Shown: positions 53,492 through 61,295 of the stretch, in pieces
Layout of the letters: the number at the start of each line of letters is the position of its first letter
How positions within the stretch are numbered: the first letter of the stretch is position 1
Origin: Tenacibaculum gallaicum
GTDB taxonomy: Bacteria > Bacteroidota > Bacteroidia > Flavobacteriales > Flavobacteriaceae
Reading direction: 5' to 3'
NCBI RefSeq assembly: GCF_003387615.1
Contig: NZ_QUNS01000002.1
Span: 248,001-312,000, forward strand
Length of the DNA stretch: 64,000 nucleotides
Position numbers and translations under genes: made by a program
The notes under the pieces: model-generated
Told to the model about the DNA's origin: nothing
The model's database searches: none
What the model saw: only the letters and a program-made list of their open reading frames with translations

Positions 53492-54166
53492 ATGGAAATA
53501 AAACATTTATTTTTTGATTTAGATCATACATTATGGGATTTTGATAGAAATTCAAAACTTACTTTTCAACAAATTTTTGAAGAACAAAAAATAACCATCC
53601 CAATACATAGTTTTTTAGAAGTGTATATACCTATAAATTTAAAATATTGGAGGCTATATAGAGAAGATAAGGTAGAAAAAACAGCATTAAGATATTATCG
53701 CTTAAAAGAAACTTTTGATAATCTAGAATACGAGATTTCTGATGATTCAATAAATCAAATGTCTAAAGACTATATTGGATACTTACCAAATTTCAATTAT
53801 TTGTTTGATAATGCGATAGAGGTGTTAGAGTATTTAGAAAGTAAATATCATTTACACATTATTACAAATGGCTTTGAAGAAGTACAAAAATTAAAACTGA
53901 AGAAATCGGGAATTCATAGCTTTTTTAAACAGATAATTACATCTGAGTGTGTTGGAGTTAAGAAACCAAATCCTAAGGTTTTTGAATTTGCGTTAGAAAA
54001 GGCAGGAGCAAAGGCAGTTGAATCTGTTATGATAGGAGATAGTTATGAAGCAGATATTATAGGGGCAATAAATTCAGGAATGAGAGCAATTCATTTTTCA
54101 GAAGAAGTAAATAACAAAGAAGTTCAACAAGTAACTTCATTAATAGATTTGAAAAAATATTTATAA
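53492..54166 (+). CDS. yjjG: YjjG-like HAD pyrimidine nucleotidase
   Basis: This 224-residue HAD hydrolase removes phosphate from noncanonical pyrimidine nucleotides, keeping them out of DNA. Motif I is FFDLDHTLWDF (with catalytic D and D), the middle holds ITNGFEE (motif II), KKPNPKVFE gives motif III lysine, and MIGDSYEADIIGA gives motif IV acids. The fit to YjjG is good, including length and the HTLWDF. The ATG at 53492 (MEIKHLF) matches the family start; an in-frame codon at 53477 overlaps the preceding gene by 8 bases. Confidence 0.85.
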   Translation: MEIKHLFFDLDHTLWDFDRNSKLTFQQIFEEQKITIPIHSFLEVYIPINLKYWRLYREDKVEKTALRYYRLKETFDNLEYEISDDSINQMSKDYIGYLPNFNYLFDNAIEVLEYLESKYHLHIITNGFEEVQKLKLKKSGIHSFFKQIITSECVGVKKPNPKVFEFALEKAGAKAVESVMIGDSYEADIIGAINSGMRAIHFSEEVNNKEVQQVTSLIDLKKYL

Positions 54167-54211
54167 GTTTATAAAAACAACTATATTTAATAAACACAAC
54201 AAAAACTAAAA

Positions 54212-54943
54212 ATGAAAAAAATACTTTTTATAGCATTATTTATAACAACAGCAAGTTTTGCACAAAAAACAATTAACAACTATAAATATGTTATTGTACC
54301 AACGAAGTTTGATTTTGTGAAAGGAAAAGATAAATATCAAACAAGTTCACTAACAAAGTTCTTATTTAATAAATACGGTTTTACAGCTCTTTTAGAAGAC
54401 GAGAAATTACCCGAAGATATTGTAAATAATAGATGTTTAGCTTTAACAGGTACTGTTAAAGACGATTCAGGTTTATTTACAACAAAGAGTATTGTAGAAT
54501 TAAGAGATTGTTATAATAAGGTAGTGTTTACTTCACAAGTAGGTAAAAGTAAAGAAAAAGATTACAAAAAGGCTTATCACGAAGCTATCCGCAATGCATT
54601 TAAGTCTGTACAAGGATTAAAGTATACGTATATTCCATCAAAAGAAGTAGCTGTTGTAAAAAAGAAAGTAACAGCTCCAGTAGTTTCAGCGATTGAAACA
54701 GTAAAAAATAAAACTATTGAAGTTAAAGAGGAAAATACATTATACGCTCAATCAATAACTAATGGATTTCAGTTAGTAAATACAAAGCCTGAAGTTGTTT
54801 TTCAAGTATTAAAAACGAATGTAAAAGACGTTTTTGTAATCAAAGATAAAAATGGAATTTTATATAAAAATAGTGATTCTTGGTTTGCAGAATATTATAA
54901 AAATGGAACTAAAGTAACAAAGCAGTACCAAATAAAGTTCTAA
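54212..54943 (+). CDS. Exported hypothetical protein of a flavobacterial family
   Basis: This 243-residue protein has a signal peptide ending ASFAQK. The body contains NNYKYVIVPTKFDFVKGKDK near the start and YKKAYHEAIRNAFKSVQGL in the middle, then a low-complexity VVKKKVTAPVVSAIETVKNK linker and a C-terminal FVIKDKNGILYKNSDSWFAE beta segment. The family is common among Flavobacteriaceae, from memory, with no known role. It lies 45 bases after the YjjG gene. Confidence 0.72.
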   Translation: MKKILFIALFITTASFAQKTINNYKYVIVPTKFDFVKGKDKYQTSSLTKFLFNKYGFTALLEDEKLPEDIVNNRCLALTGTVKDDSGLFTTKSIVELRDCYNKVVFTSQVGKSKEKDYKKAYHEAIRNAFKSVQGLKYTYIPSKEVAVVKKKVTAPVVSAIETVKNKTIEVKEENTLYAQSITNGFQLVNTKPEVVFQVLKTNVKDVFVIKDKNGILYKNSDSWFAEYYKNGTKVTKQYQIKF

Positions 54944-54963
54944 CACATGTTTTTCACTACTCT

Positions 54964-55887
54964 TTAAAAAATGATAATAAAGAGTAGTGAAAAAACACTT
55001 ATAAATGTCCATAAAAGAGAAGCAAAAATAATAGGCTTAATACCGCTTTCCTTTAAGTCTTTAATGGTTAAATTCATTCCTACTAAAAATAAAGTTGCTA
55101 CCAAGAGTCTTTTAGATAATTCTACGATGTCCATCGAAAAACTTTCTGGAACAATTTGATAGCTGTTGAGTAACATTGCTATAATGAAACCTATTATAAA
55201 ATAAGGGATTTTAATTTTCCTATCATCAGATTTGAAAAGAAACATAGCAAAAAAAGACAAAGGTATAACCCATAAAGTGCGTGCAAGTTTTACGGTAGTT
55301 GCTATTTGCAAAGCTTCATCACCATACTCTAAAGCAGCTCCTACCACAGAACTAGTATCGTGAATAGCTATGGCACACCAAATGCCAAATTGCTTTTGAG
55401 TTAACCCTAAAATATGACCTAAAGGAGGAAATATAAATAAGGCAATAGCATTTAGAAAGAAAACGACACCAATAGCAATGCTAATAGTTTTATGACTAGC
55501 TTTAATTACAGGTGAAATAGCAGCGATAGCACTGCCTCCGCAAATAGAAGTTCCTGAAGTAATCAAAAACCCAATTTTTTTATCAATTGTAAAAAGCTTA
55601 CTAAAAAATAGGCCTAGAATAACGGTTAGAATAATTGATAAAGTAGTTAAAGTAAGCCCTTCTTTACTTGTTTGTATAGTTTCAGTTAATGACATCCCAA
55701 AACCTAAACCAATAACAGATATTTTTAAAAGTATTTGAGTTGCTTTTTTCGTTTTTTCAGGAAAAGGATTACTAAAAATATATGTTATAATAAAGCCAGA
55801 TATTAAGGCAAAAGAACTAGAAATATAACCGGTTAAGGCTATTGTTATGAAGAATATAAAAAAGCTAATTTGACAGAATTGTTTCAT
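54964..55887 (-). CDS. YeiH-like (UPF0324) putative export transporter
   Basis: This 307-residue protein has about ten membrane helices and fits the UPF0324/YeiH family. Typical blocks are ISVIGLGFGMSL, GFLITSGTSICGGSAIAAISPVIK, FGIWCAIAIHDTSSVVGAALEYG and TTVKLARTLWVIPLS. The substrate is unsettled; sulfate-related anions have been suggested for YeiH. The ATG at 55887 (MKQFCQISFF) was chosen because it precedes the first conserved helix; an in-frame frame to 55941 has a further hydrophobic leader. The LysR regulator gene lies 76 bases upstream on the same strand. Confidence 0.85.
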   Translation of the reverse strand: MKQFCQISFFIFFITIALTGYISSSFALISGFIITYIFSNPFPEKTKKATQILLKISVIGLGFGMSLTETIQTSKEGLTLTTLSIILTVILGLFFSKLFTIDKKIGFLITSGTSICGGSAIAAISPVIKASHKTISIAIGVVFFLNAIALFIFPPLGHILGLTQKQFGIWCAIAIHDTSSVVGAALEYGDEALQIATTVKLARTLWVIPLSFFAMFLFKSDDRKIKIPYFIIGFIIAMLLNSYQIVPESFSMDIVELSKRLLVATLFLVGMNLTIKDLKESGIKPIIFASLLWTFISVFSLLFIIIF

Positions 55888-55963
55888 TTTTCTAAGAATT
55901 TGATGAAACAAAACTACGATTGAAATATAACTACAAAGCAAATTAAATGGTTATGCCAAATAA

Positions 55964-56845
55964 CTAAAAGTTATAATTGGTTTTGATTAATTTATAAAGT
56001 AAGTTCATTTTTTTTGATTGATAATTTGTTCTACAAACAAAATCAAACTCACGCTCAAAAGAAAGTCCTTTAATATCAACAATCTTTAGTTTGTTTTGAA
56101 TGAGTTTTTCTGTTACAGCATGAATAGATAAGAGAGCATAAGAGTTAGAGTAGTGTAAATATTGCTCAATAGCCTCAGTATTGTTTAATGTAATTACTCT
56201 GTTTAGTTTAGTAATGTTATTTTTCTTTAAAGTTTCTTCAATTATTTCACGCGTACCCGAACCAATTTCACGACCTATATAAGGTATTTTACTTAGTTCT
56301 TGTTTTGATATAGAACTTTTACTATTAGTATTGTTAGTACTTGTTACCAGTACAATTTCATCTTTAATAAATTTAGAATATCGTAATAATTGATTAGAGG
56401 ATTTTCCTTCTACAATACCAAATTCTAATTCTTGGTTTAAGATCTTATGTTCAATATCTTTAGTATTACCACTAATTATATTGAATTTTATATTGTTGGA
56501 GTTTTGCTGTATTTTAGCAAGTACTTTTGGCATTACATACGTAGCAATTGTAGTGCTTAATCCTAAATTAAATTCAAGAGAAGTGCTCTCTTCATTTAAA
56601 AGAAAAGAGCTCTCTAACTCTTCAAACAACTCAGTAATTTTATAAGCGTAATCAAGAAAAATTTTTCCTTCATTTGTTAATGAAATAGAATTTCTTGATC
56701 GGTTAAAAAAAGATGTATTGTATTCTTCTTCTAATTTAGAGATAGTTTTAGAAACAGCAGGTTGTGAAATATTCAACTCTTTAGAAGCAAGTGTGAAACT
56801 TGAATGCTGAGCAACTTTGATAAAAGTTTTTAGTTTATAATTCAT
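55964..56845 (-). CDS. LysR family transcriptional regulator
   Basis: This 293-residue protein has an N-terminal LysR helix-turn-helix (FTLASKELNISQPAVSKTISKLEEEYNTSFF) followed by a periplasmic-binding-like co-inducer domain with LEFNLGLSTTIATYVMPKVL and IPYIGREIGSGTREIIEETL. The GSGTRE block resembles CysB/CbbR-like and YeiE regulators, whose targets often include a neighbouring YeiH-type transporter. It lies directly upstream of the YeiH-like gene in the same direction, so it may control it; the inducer is unknown. The protein is slightly shorter than typical LysR members because of a compact C-terminus. Confidence 0.9.
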   Translation of the reverse strand: MNYKLKTFIKVAQHSSFTLASKELNISQPAVSKTISKLEEEYNTSFFNRSRNSISLTNEGKIFLDYAYKITELFEELESSFLLNEESTSLEFNLGLSTTIATYVMPKVLAKIQQNSNNIKFNIISGNTKDIEHKILNQELEFGIVEGKSSNQLLRYSKFIKDEIVLVTSTNNTNSKSSISKQELSKIPYIGREIGSGTREIIEETLKKNNITKLNRVITLNNTEAIEQYLHYSNSYALLSIHAVTEKLIQNKLKIVDIKGLSFEREFDFVCRTNYQSKKMNLLYKLIKTNYNF

Positions 56846-56864
56846 AGCCTTTATGGTATACTAA

Positions 56865-58136
56865 CTAATAATTGTATTTATCTTTCCAACGTTGCTTTAA
56901 CAGTTCTCTAAATTGATTTTCACGAGCATTGTTTCCAGGTTCGTACAATTTAGTGTTTTTAACTTCATCAGGTAAAAATTCTTGACTCACAAAATTACCT
57001 GCATAATTGTGAGAGTATTGATATTCCTTTCCGTAGTCTAAATCTTTCATTAGTTTAGTAGGAGCATTTCTTAAGTGTAAAGGAACTGACAGGTCTCCTG
57101 TAGTTTTAACAAGGTTTTGTGCCTCACCAATAGCCATGTAAGAAGCATTACTTTTAGCAGAATTGGCTAAATAAACAGCACATTGACTTAAAATAATCCT
57201 AGATTCTGGATAGCCAATTACTGAAACTGCTTGAAAAGTATTATTTGCTAAAATTAATGCAGTAGGGTTCGCATTACCTATATCTTCGGAAGCAGCAATT
57301 AACATTCTACGAGCAATAAACTTTACATCTTCGCCCCCTTCAATCATACGAGCTAACCAATATACAGCAGCGTTAGGGTCACTACCTCTAATAGATTTTA
57401 TAAAGGCAGAAACAATATCGTAATGTTGCTCACCAGTTTTATCATAACGAACCGTGTTTTTTTGAATCTTAGATAACACTAACTCATTGGTAACCTCAAT
57501 TTCATCATTAGCAGCGACTAATAATTCAAAAATATTCAGAAGTTTTCTGGCATCACCACCAGAAACTTGAAGTAGTGCATCGGTTTCTTTTAAGTTGATT
57601 TTTTTTTGAGAAATAATTTCATCTTTTTCCATTGCACGATGAAGTAGAGCAATCAAATCATTTTTGTCAAAAGAATTTAAAATATAAACTTGGCAACGAG
57701 AGAGTAGGGCAGGTATGACTTCAAAACTTGGATTTTCGGTAGTTGCTCCAACCAAAGTTACCCAACCTTTTTCAACAGCACCTAATAAAGAATCTTGTTG
57801 AGATTTACTAAAACGATGAATCTCATCAATAAATAAAATTGGGTTTTTTTGTGTGAACAATCCACCACTTTTCTTTGCTTTTTCAATAACTTCACGAACA
57901 TCTTTTACTCCGGAGCTAATAGCACTCAAAGTATAAAAAGGACGCCCAGATTCATTTGCAATAATATTAGCTAAAGTAGTTTTACCAATTCCTGGAGGCC
58001 CCCATAAAATTAATGATGGAATAATTCCTTGTTTTATATGATTGGTTAAAATTCCATTTTCGCCTACTAAATGTTGTTGACTAATGTAATCACTTAAATT
58101 TTGTGGACGGATTCTTTCTGCCAAAGGTTGATTCAT
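56865..58136 (-). CDS. rarA: Replication-associated recombination protein A
   Basis: RarA (423 residues; also MgsA) is an AAA+ ATPase of the clamp-loader clade that acts at stalled replication forks. Walker A is LILWGPPGIGKTTLANII, Walker B ILFIDEIHRFSKSQQDSLL, sensor 1 LVGATTENPSFEVIPALLSRCQVY, and the arginine-finger region is RCQVY. The C-terminal MgsA_C part has GSDPNAAVYWLARMIEGGEDVKFIARR and HNYAGNFVSQEFLPD. Full-length. Confidence 0.94.
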   Translation of the reverse strand: MNQPLAERIRPQNLSDYISQQHLVGENGILTNHIKQGIIPSLILWGPPGIGKTTLANIIANESGRPFYTLSAISSGVKDVREVIEKAKKSGGLFTQKNPILFIDEIHRFSKSQQDSLLGAVEKGWVTLVGATTENPSFEVIPALLSRCQVYILNSFDKNDLIALLHRAMEKDEIISQKKINLKETDALLQVSGGDARKLLNIFELLVAANDEIEVTNELVLSKIQKNTVRYDKTGEQHYDIVSAFIKSIRGSDPNAAVYWLARMIEGGEDVKFIARRMLIAASEDIGNANPTALILANNTFQAVSVIGYPESRIILSQCAVYLANSAKSNASYMAIGEAQNLVKTTGDLSVPLHLRNAPTKLMKDLDYGKEYQYSHNYAGNFVSQEFLPDEVKNTKLYEPGNNARENQFRELLKQRWKDKYNY

Positions 58137-58212
58137 AATGTAAAAATAGCAAAGATTTATGACAGAACTTCAGAAATACTACTTTGGATTTATTTTTGTT
58201 ATTTTCAAGGTC

Positions 58213-58917
58213 ATGAATACAGAACAACAGCTAAAATTTTCTCCATCGATTTTTACTATACCTTTTTTATTTGTTATAGTAATATGGTTTGTGTACTGGA
58301 TAGAAATTAAATTCGGATGGAATTTTAACAAGTTTGGCGTTTTTCCGAGAAGTTTTGATGGTTTAAAGGGGGTTATATGCTCGCCTTTTATTCACAGTGA
58401 TACTAAACATCTTTTTAATAATTCAGTTCCTTTATTTGTGCTCTCAGCTTGTCTTTTTTACTTTTACAAGGAAGTAGCAGTTAAAGTTTTGTTGTTTGGA
58501 GGGATTATGACTGGATTATTAACTTGGCTAATTGCAAGAGAATCGTACCATATTGGAGCGAGTGGAATTGTGTATCTACTTTTCAGTTTTGTTCTTTTTA
58601 GTGGAATTATAAAGAAAAACTACAGATTAGTAGCTGTTTCTTTTGTTACTATATTTTTATACGGAAGCATGGTTTGGTATGTATTACCAATCAAAGAAGG
58701 GATGTCATGGGAAGGACATTTATCAGGACTAATAACTGGGGTCGTTTTAGCACTGTTATACAGAAAAAGAGGAATCGTAAAAGAAAAATTTGAATTTACT
58801 AAAACAGAATTTGATTCCATGTTCGATGAAGCAGGAAATTATGCTCCACCAGTAATTGAGGAGGAAGTTGAGTTAGAAGAAATTAAATACAAATATTTTT
58901 ATAAAGAAGAAGAATAA
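58213..58917 (+). CDS. Rhomboid family intramembrane serine protease
   Basis: This 234-residue integral membrane protein has six membrane segments. The catalytic dyad is visible as S117 in HIGASGIVYLL and H169 in WEGHLSGLITG. The WR-like motif preceding the first helix and FIHSDTKHLFNNSVPLF, which forms the HxxxN side of the active site, are present. Rhomboids cut membrane proteins within the bilayer. The ATG at 58213 (MNTEQQLKF) is chosen; an in-frame start at 58159 adds 18 hydrophobic residues not seen in the family. The C-terminal tail is acidic (EEEVELEEIKYKYFYKEEE). Confidence 0.88.
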   Translation: MNTEQQLKFSPSIFTIPFLFVIVIWFVYWIEIKFGWNFNKFGVFPRSFDGLKGVICSPFIHSDTKHLFNNSVPLFVLSACLFYFYKEVAVKVLLFGGIMTGLLTWLIARESYHIGASGIVYLLFSFVLFSGIIKKNYRLVAVSFVTIFLYGSMVWYVLPIKEGMSWEGHLSGLITGVVLALLYRKRGIVKEKFEFTKTEFDSMFDEAGNYAPPVIEEEVELEEIKYKYFYKEEE

Positions 58918-58944
58918 AAAAATCCTGCTGAAAGCAGGATTTTT
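58918..58944. terminator. Bidirectional terminator
   Basis: AAAAATCCTGCT-GAA-AGCAGGATTTTT has perfect 12-base arms and lies between the convergent rhomboid and rlmB genes, with T-runs on both strands. Confidence 0.9.
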
Positions 58945-58948
58945 AATA

Positions 58949-59686
58949 TTATAAACGTTGTCTTACAACTTCATACAAAAAGGCACCACAAGCAACAGAT
59001 ACGTTTAGAGATTCTATCTCACCTAGCAACGGTAGTTTAGCCTTATAGTCAGCCATTTTTAATACAGAGTTACTTACACCTTTGTGTTCAGAACCCATAA
59101 TAATAGCAATAGGTTGATTAAAATCAACATCAAAAACTGAAGATTCAGTTTTTTCAGTTGCAGCAGCTAGCTTAATGTCTACCGCTTTTAGTTGAAAGAT
59201 AGCATCTTTTATATGATCTACTTTACAAATTGGGATTTTAAAAGCAGCACCAGCTGAAGTTTTAATGGTTTCAGCATTTACAGGAGCACTACCACTTTTT
59301 TGAATGATAATTCCGTTTACACCAGTACATTCCGCAGTTCTAATAATAGCCCCAAAATTTCTAACATCAGAAACTTGATCTAATAATAAGAATAGGGGAG
59401 TATCGTCTGATTCTAACGTAGCTTCTATTAAAGTTTCTAAATCTTGAAAATCAATAGGAGAAATTTTAGCTACAGCACCTTGGTGGTTATTGTGTTTGGA
59501 TAAACGATCTAGTTTTTCTGTAGGAACTACACTAGTTGATATTTTATTTTTCTTTAAAAGTTTATCCAATTGAAAAAACAATTCTCCTCTCAAGCCTTTT
59601 TGAAGGTATACTTTATTAATTGAAGCTCCACTTTCAATAGCTTCAATAATGGCTCTAATACCAAAAATGTTTGTGTTTTGTTCCAT
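58949..59686 (-). CDS. rlmB: 23S rRNA (guanosine-2'-O)-methyltransferase
   Basis: RlmB (245 residues) belongs to the SpoU class of knotted methyltransferases and methylates a ribose in the peptidyl-transferase centre of 23S rRNA. The N-terminal substrate domain has IFGIRAIIEAIESGASINKVYLQ; the SPOUT motifs are LLDQVSDVRNFGAIIRTAECTG (motif 1), IIMGSEHKGVS (motif 2) and IESLNVSVACGAFLYE (motif 3). The ATG at 59686 (MEQNTNIFG) fits the family; an in-frame extension to 59725 has no support. Confidence 0.93.
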   Translation of the reverse strand: MEQNTNIFGIRAIIEAIESGASINKVYLQKGLRGELFFQLDKLLKKNKISTSVVPTEKLDRLSKHNNHQGAVAKISPIDFQDLETLIEATLESDDTPLFLLLDQVSDVRNFGAIIRTAECTGVNGIIIQKSGSAPVNAETIKTSAGAAFKIPICKVDHIKDAIFQLKAVDIKLAAATEKTESSVFDVDFNQPIAIIMGSEHKGVSNSVLKMADYKAKLPLLGEIESLNVSVACGAFLYEVVRQRL

Positions 59687-59717
59687 GCTGCAAATGTAGT
59701 TGATTTTATGGTATAAA

Positions 59718-59744
59718 AAAACCACCTCGAAAAGAGGTGGTTTT
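59718..59744 (-). terminator. Terminator of the susC-susD operon
   Basis: AAAACCACCTC-GAAAA-GAGGTGGTTTT forms a perfect 11-base stem downstream of the susD stop codon and upstream of rlmB. Confidence 0.88.
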
Positions 59745-59763
59745 AAATTGTAAGCAAAAATAA

Positions 59764-61275
59764 CTATTGATTTTGATCGTTTAGGAAAGGATTGTTTTGA
59801 ATTTCATCTTGAGGAATTTCAAAAGTCATTCTCTCCTCATTATAATCAATTGATTCATTAGCTAAGAAAATATGGTTAGAACCTCTATTTACCGTAGCTT
59901 TAAAACGCTTCATTGCTAAATAACTCTTACCTTCACCCCATAGTTCAATACGAGTTTGTAAGTATATTTCATCTAATAATGATTGACCACTTAAAGCATC
60001 AATATAAGTGACATCTGGAACTCTATTTTGCATAATAGCTTTTAAACTATTTCTAGCAGCACCTTCGTTACCAGAGCGAGCATTTGCTTCAGCGTTTAAT
60101 AAATAAACTTCTTCAATACGCATATAAACATAATCAGCACTAAGACCGGTTTGAGGTCCTGAACCAATGGCTGCACCAGATTTCCAGAAAAATTTAAATA
60201 AAGGTTGTAAATATCTAGTACTTGATGAGTTCGCAAAAAATTGAGCTTTTCTTGCATCATTAGCAGGGATTTGATTATAAAGTCCTATATCAATGGCTTT
60301 ATAATCACCGGCCCATCCATAACTGTAGGAAAATGCATCAACTTGTCCCCACCAAGAAACTAAACCTAATCCATTTTCAGGAACTATGTCGATACCCCAC
60401 ATCCAACTAGGATCATTAACATTGTTGAAACCATCAGTAACAGAACTTGAAGACTTAATAAAAAATTTATTAGCATCAATAACCTCTTGAGTTAAGGTAG
60501 CCATTTTTATGTAATCTGTCTCTCTAGCTCCTAAAACATAAGCATATAAAGTTCTAGCAATATTCTTATCTACTTGATTTTTAGTAGCTCTATCGAAACC
60601 GTCTAATAAAGAAATAGCTTCTGTTAGATCTTTTTCCATTAAGTCATAAACTTCTTGGGCAGAAGATTTAGGAAGATTTGTACTAGTGGCCTCAATAGGC
60701 ATAGGCAAAATCAACTCGCTAGGGTTATATTCTCTTTGATAATATTGAGTTAAATAAAAGTAAGCATAAGCCCTCATTGCTTTAGCTTGTCCCATTGCAA
60801 ACTTGTTTTCATCAATAGTAGGAGTAAAGTCGTTACCACCTAAACTCTTAATAACTGTATTAGCTGATCTAACGATTCTATAATAATATCTCCAAATGAT
60901 TCTATTTTCACCTCTGATAAAGTTTTGAGTAACATCAAGTTGAGAGATTCTGTTATACCAACGGAAAGCAGAAGCGGTTAGAGCCATATCTCCAGATACA
61001 ATATCAGCATAAATATCTTGCCCTTTTTGTCCAAAATCAGTTTGAGAGTCAGAACCACCACTACCAACTTGAATCATTTGTGCGTAAATACCATTAGCAA
61101 AAGCTGCAGGTATGTCTGGATTTGTATTTGTGCCAAATTCAGCTTGAGCGCTAGTAAGGTACTGGGTAGGTTGACTATCACCAGAAACTCCACTATTATC
61201 TAATAGTTCATCAGCACAGCTATATGAAAACCCTATAGTCACAATTGCTAATGATATTTTTATTATTTTTTTCAT
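59764..61275 (-). CDS. SusD/RagB family nutrient-binding lipoprotein
   Basis: This 503-residue outer-membrane lipoprotein has a lipobox in FSYSCADELLD (C20). It follows the SusD pattern: N-terminal TPR-like helices (AMGQAKAMRAYAYFYLTQYYQREYNP), a SusD-like core, and the conserved C-terminal part with VYMRIEEVYLLNAEANARSG and LDEIYLQTRIELWGEGKSYLAMKRF. It covers the mouth of the SusC barrel and captures the ligand, usually a glycan or peptide; the ligand cannot be told from sequence, and no glycoside hydrolase or sulfatase is in view. It lies 20 bases after the susC stop codon. Confidence 0.93.
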   Translation of the reverse strand: MKKIIKISLAIVTIGFSYSCADELLDNSGVSGDSQPTQYLTSAQAEFGTNTNPDIPAAFANGIYAQMIQVGSGGSDSQTDFGQKGQDIYADIVSGDMALTASAFRWYNRISQLDVTQNFIRGENRIIWRYYYRIVRSANTVIKSLGGNDFTPTIDENKFAMGQAKAMRAYAYFYLTQYYQREYNPSELILPMPIEATSTNLPKSSAQEVYDLMEKDLTEAISLLDGFDRATKNQVDKNIARTLYAYVLGARETDYIKMATLTQEVIDANKFFIKSSSSVTDGFNNVNDPSWMWGIDIVPENGLGLVSWWGQVDAFSYSYGWAGDYKAIDIGLYNQIPANDARKAQFFANSSSTRYLQPLFKFFWKSGAAIGSGPQTGLSADYVYMRIEEVYLLNAEANARSGNEGAARNSLKAIMQNRVPDVTYIDALSGQSLLDEIYLQTRIELWGEGKSYLAMKRFKATVNRGSNHIFLANESIDYNEERMTFEIPQDEIQNNPFLNDQNQ

Positions 61276-61295
61276 AATTATTATGTTAATAAAAT

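Noticed and set aside
58101..58310. Short plus-strand open frame at the rarA 5' end
   Set aside because: It overlaps rarA and the rhomboid gene in another frame with no motif or sensible start.
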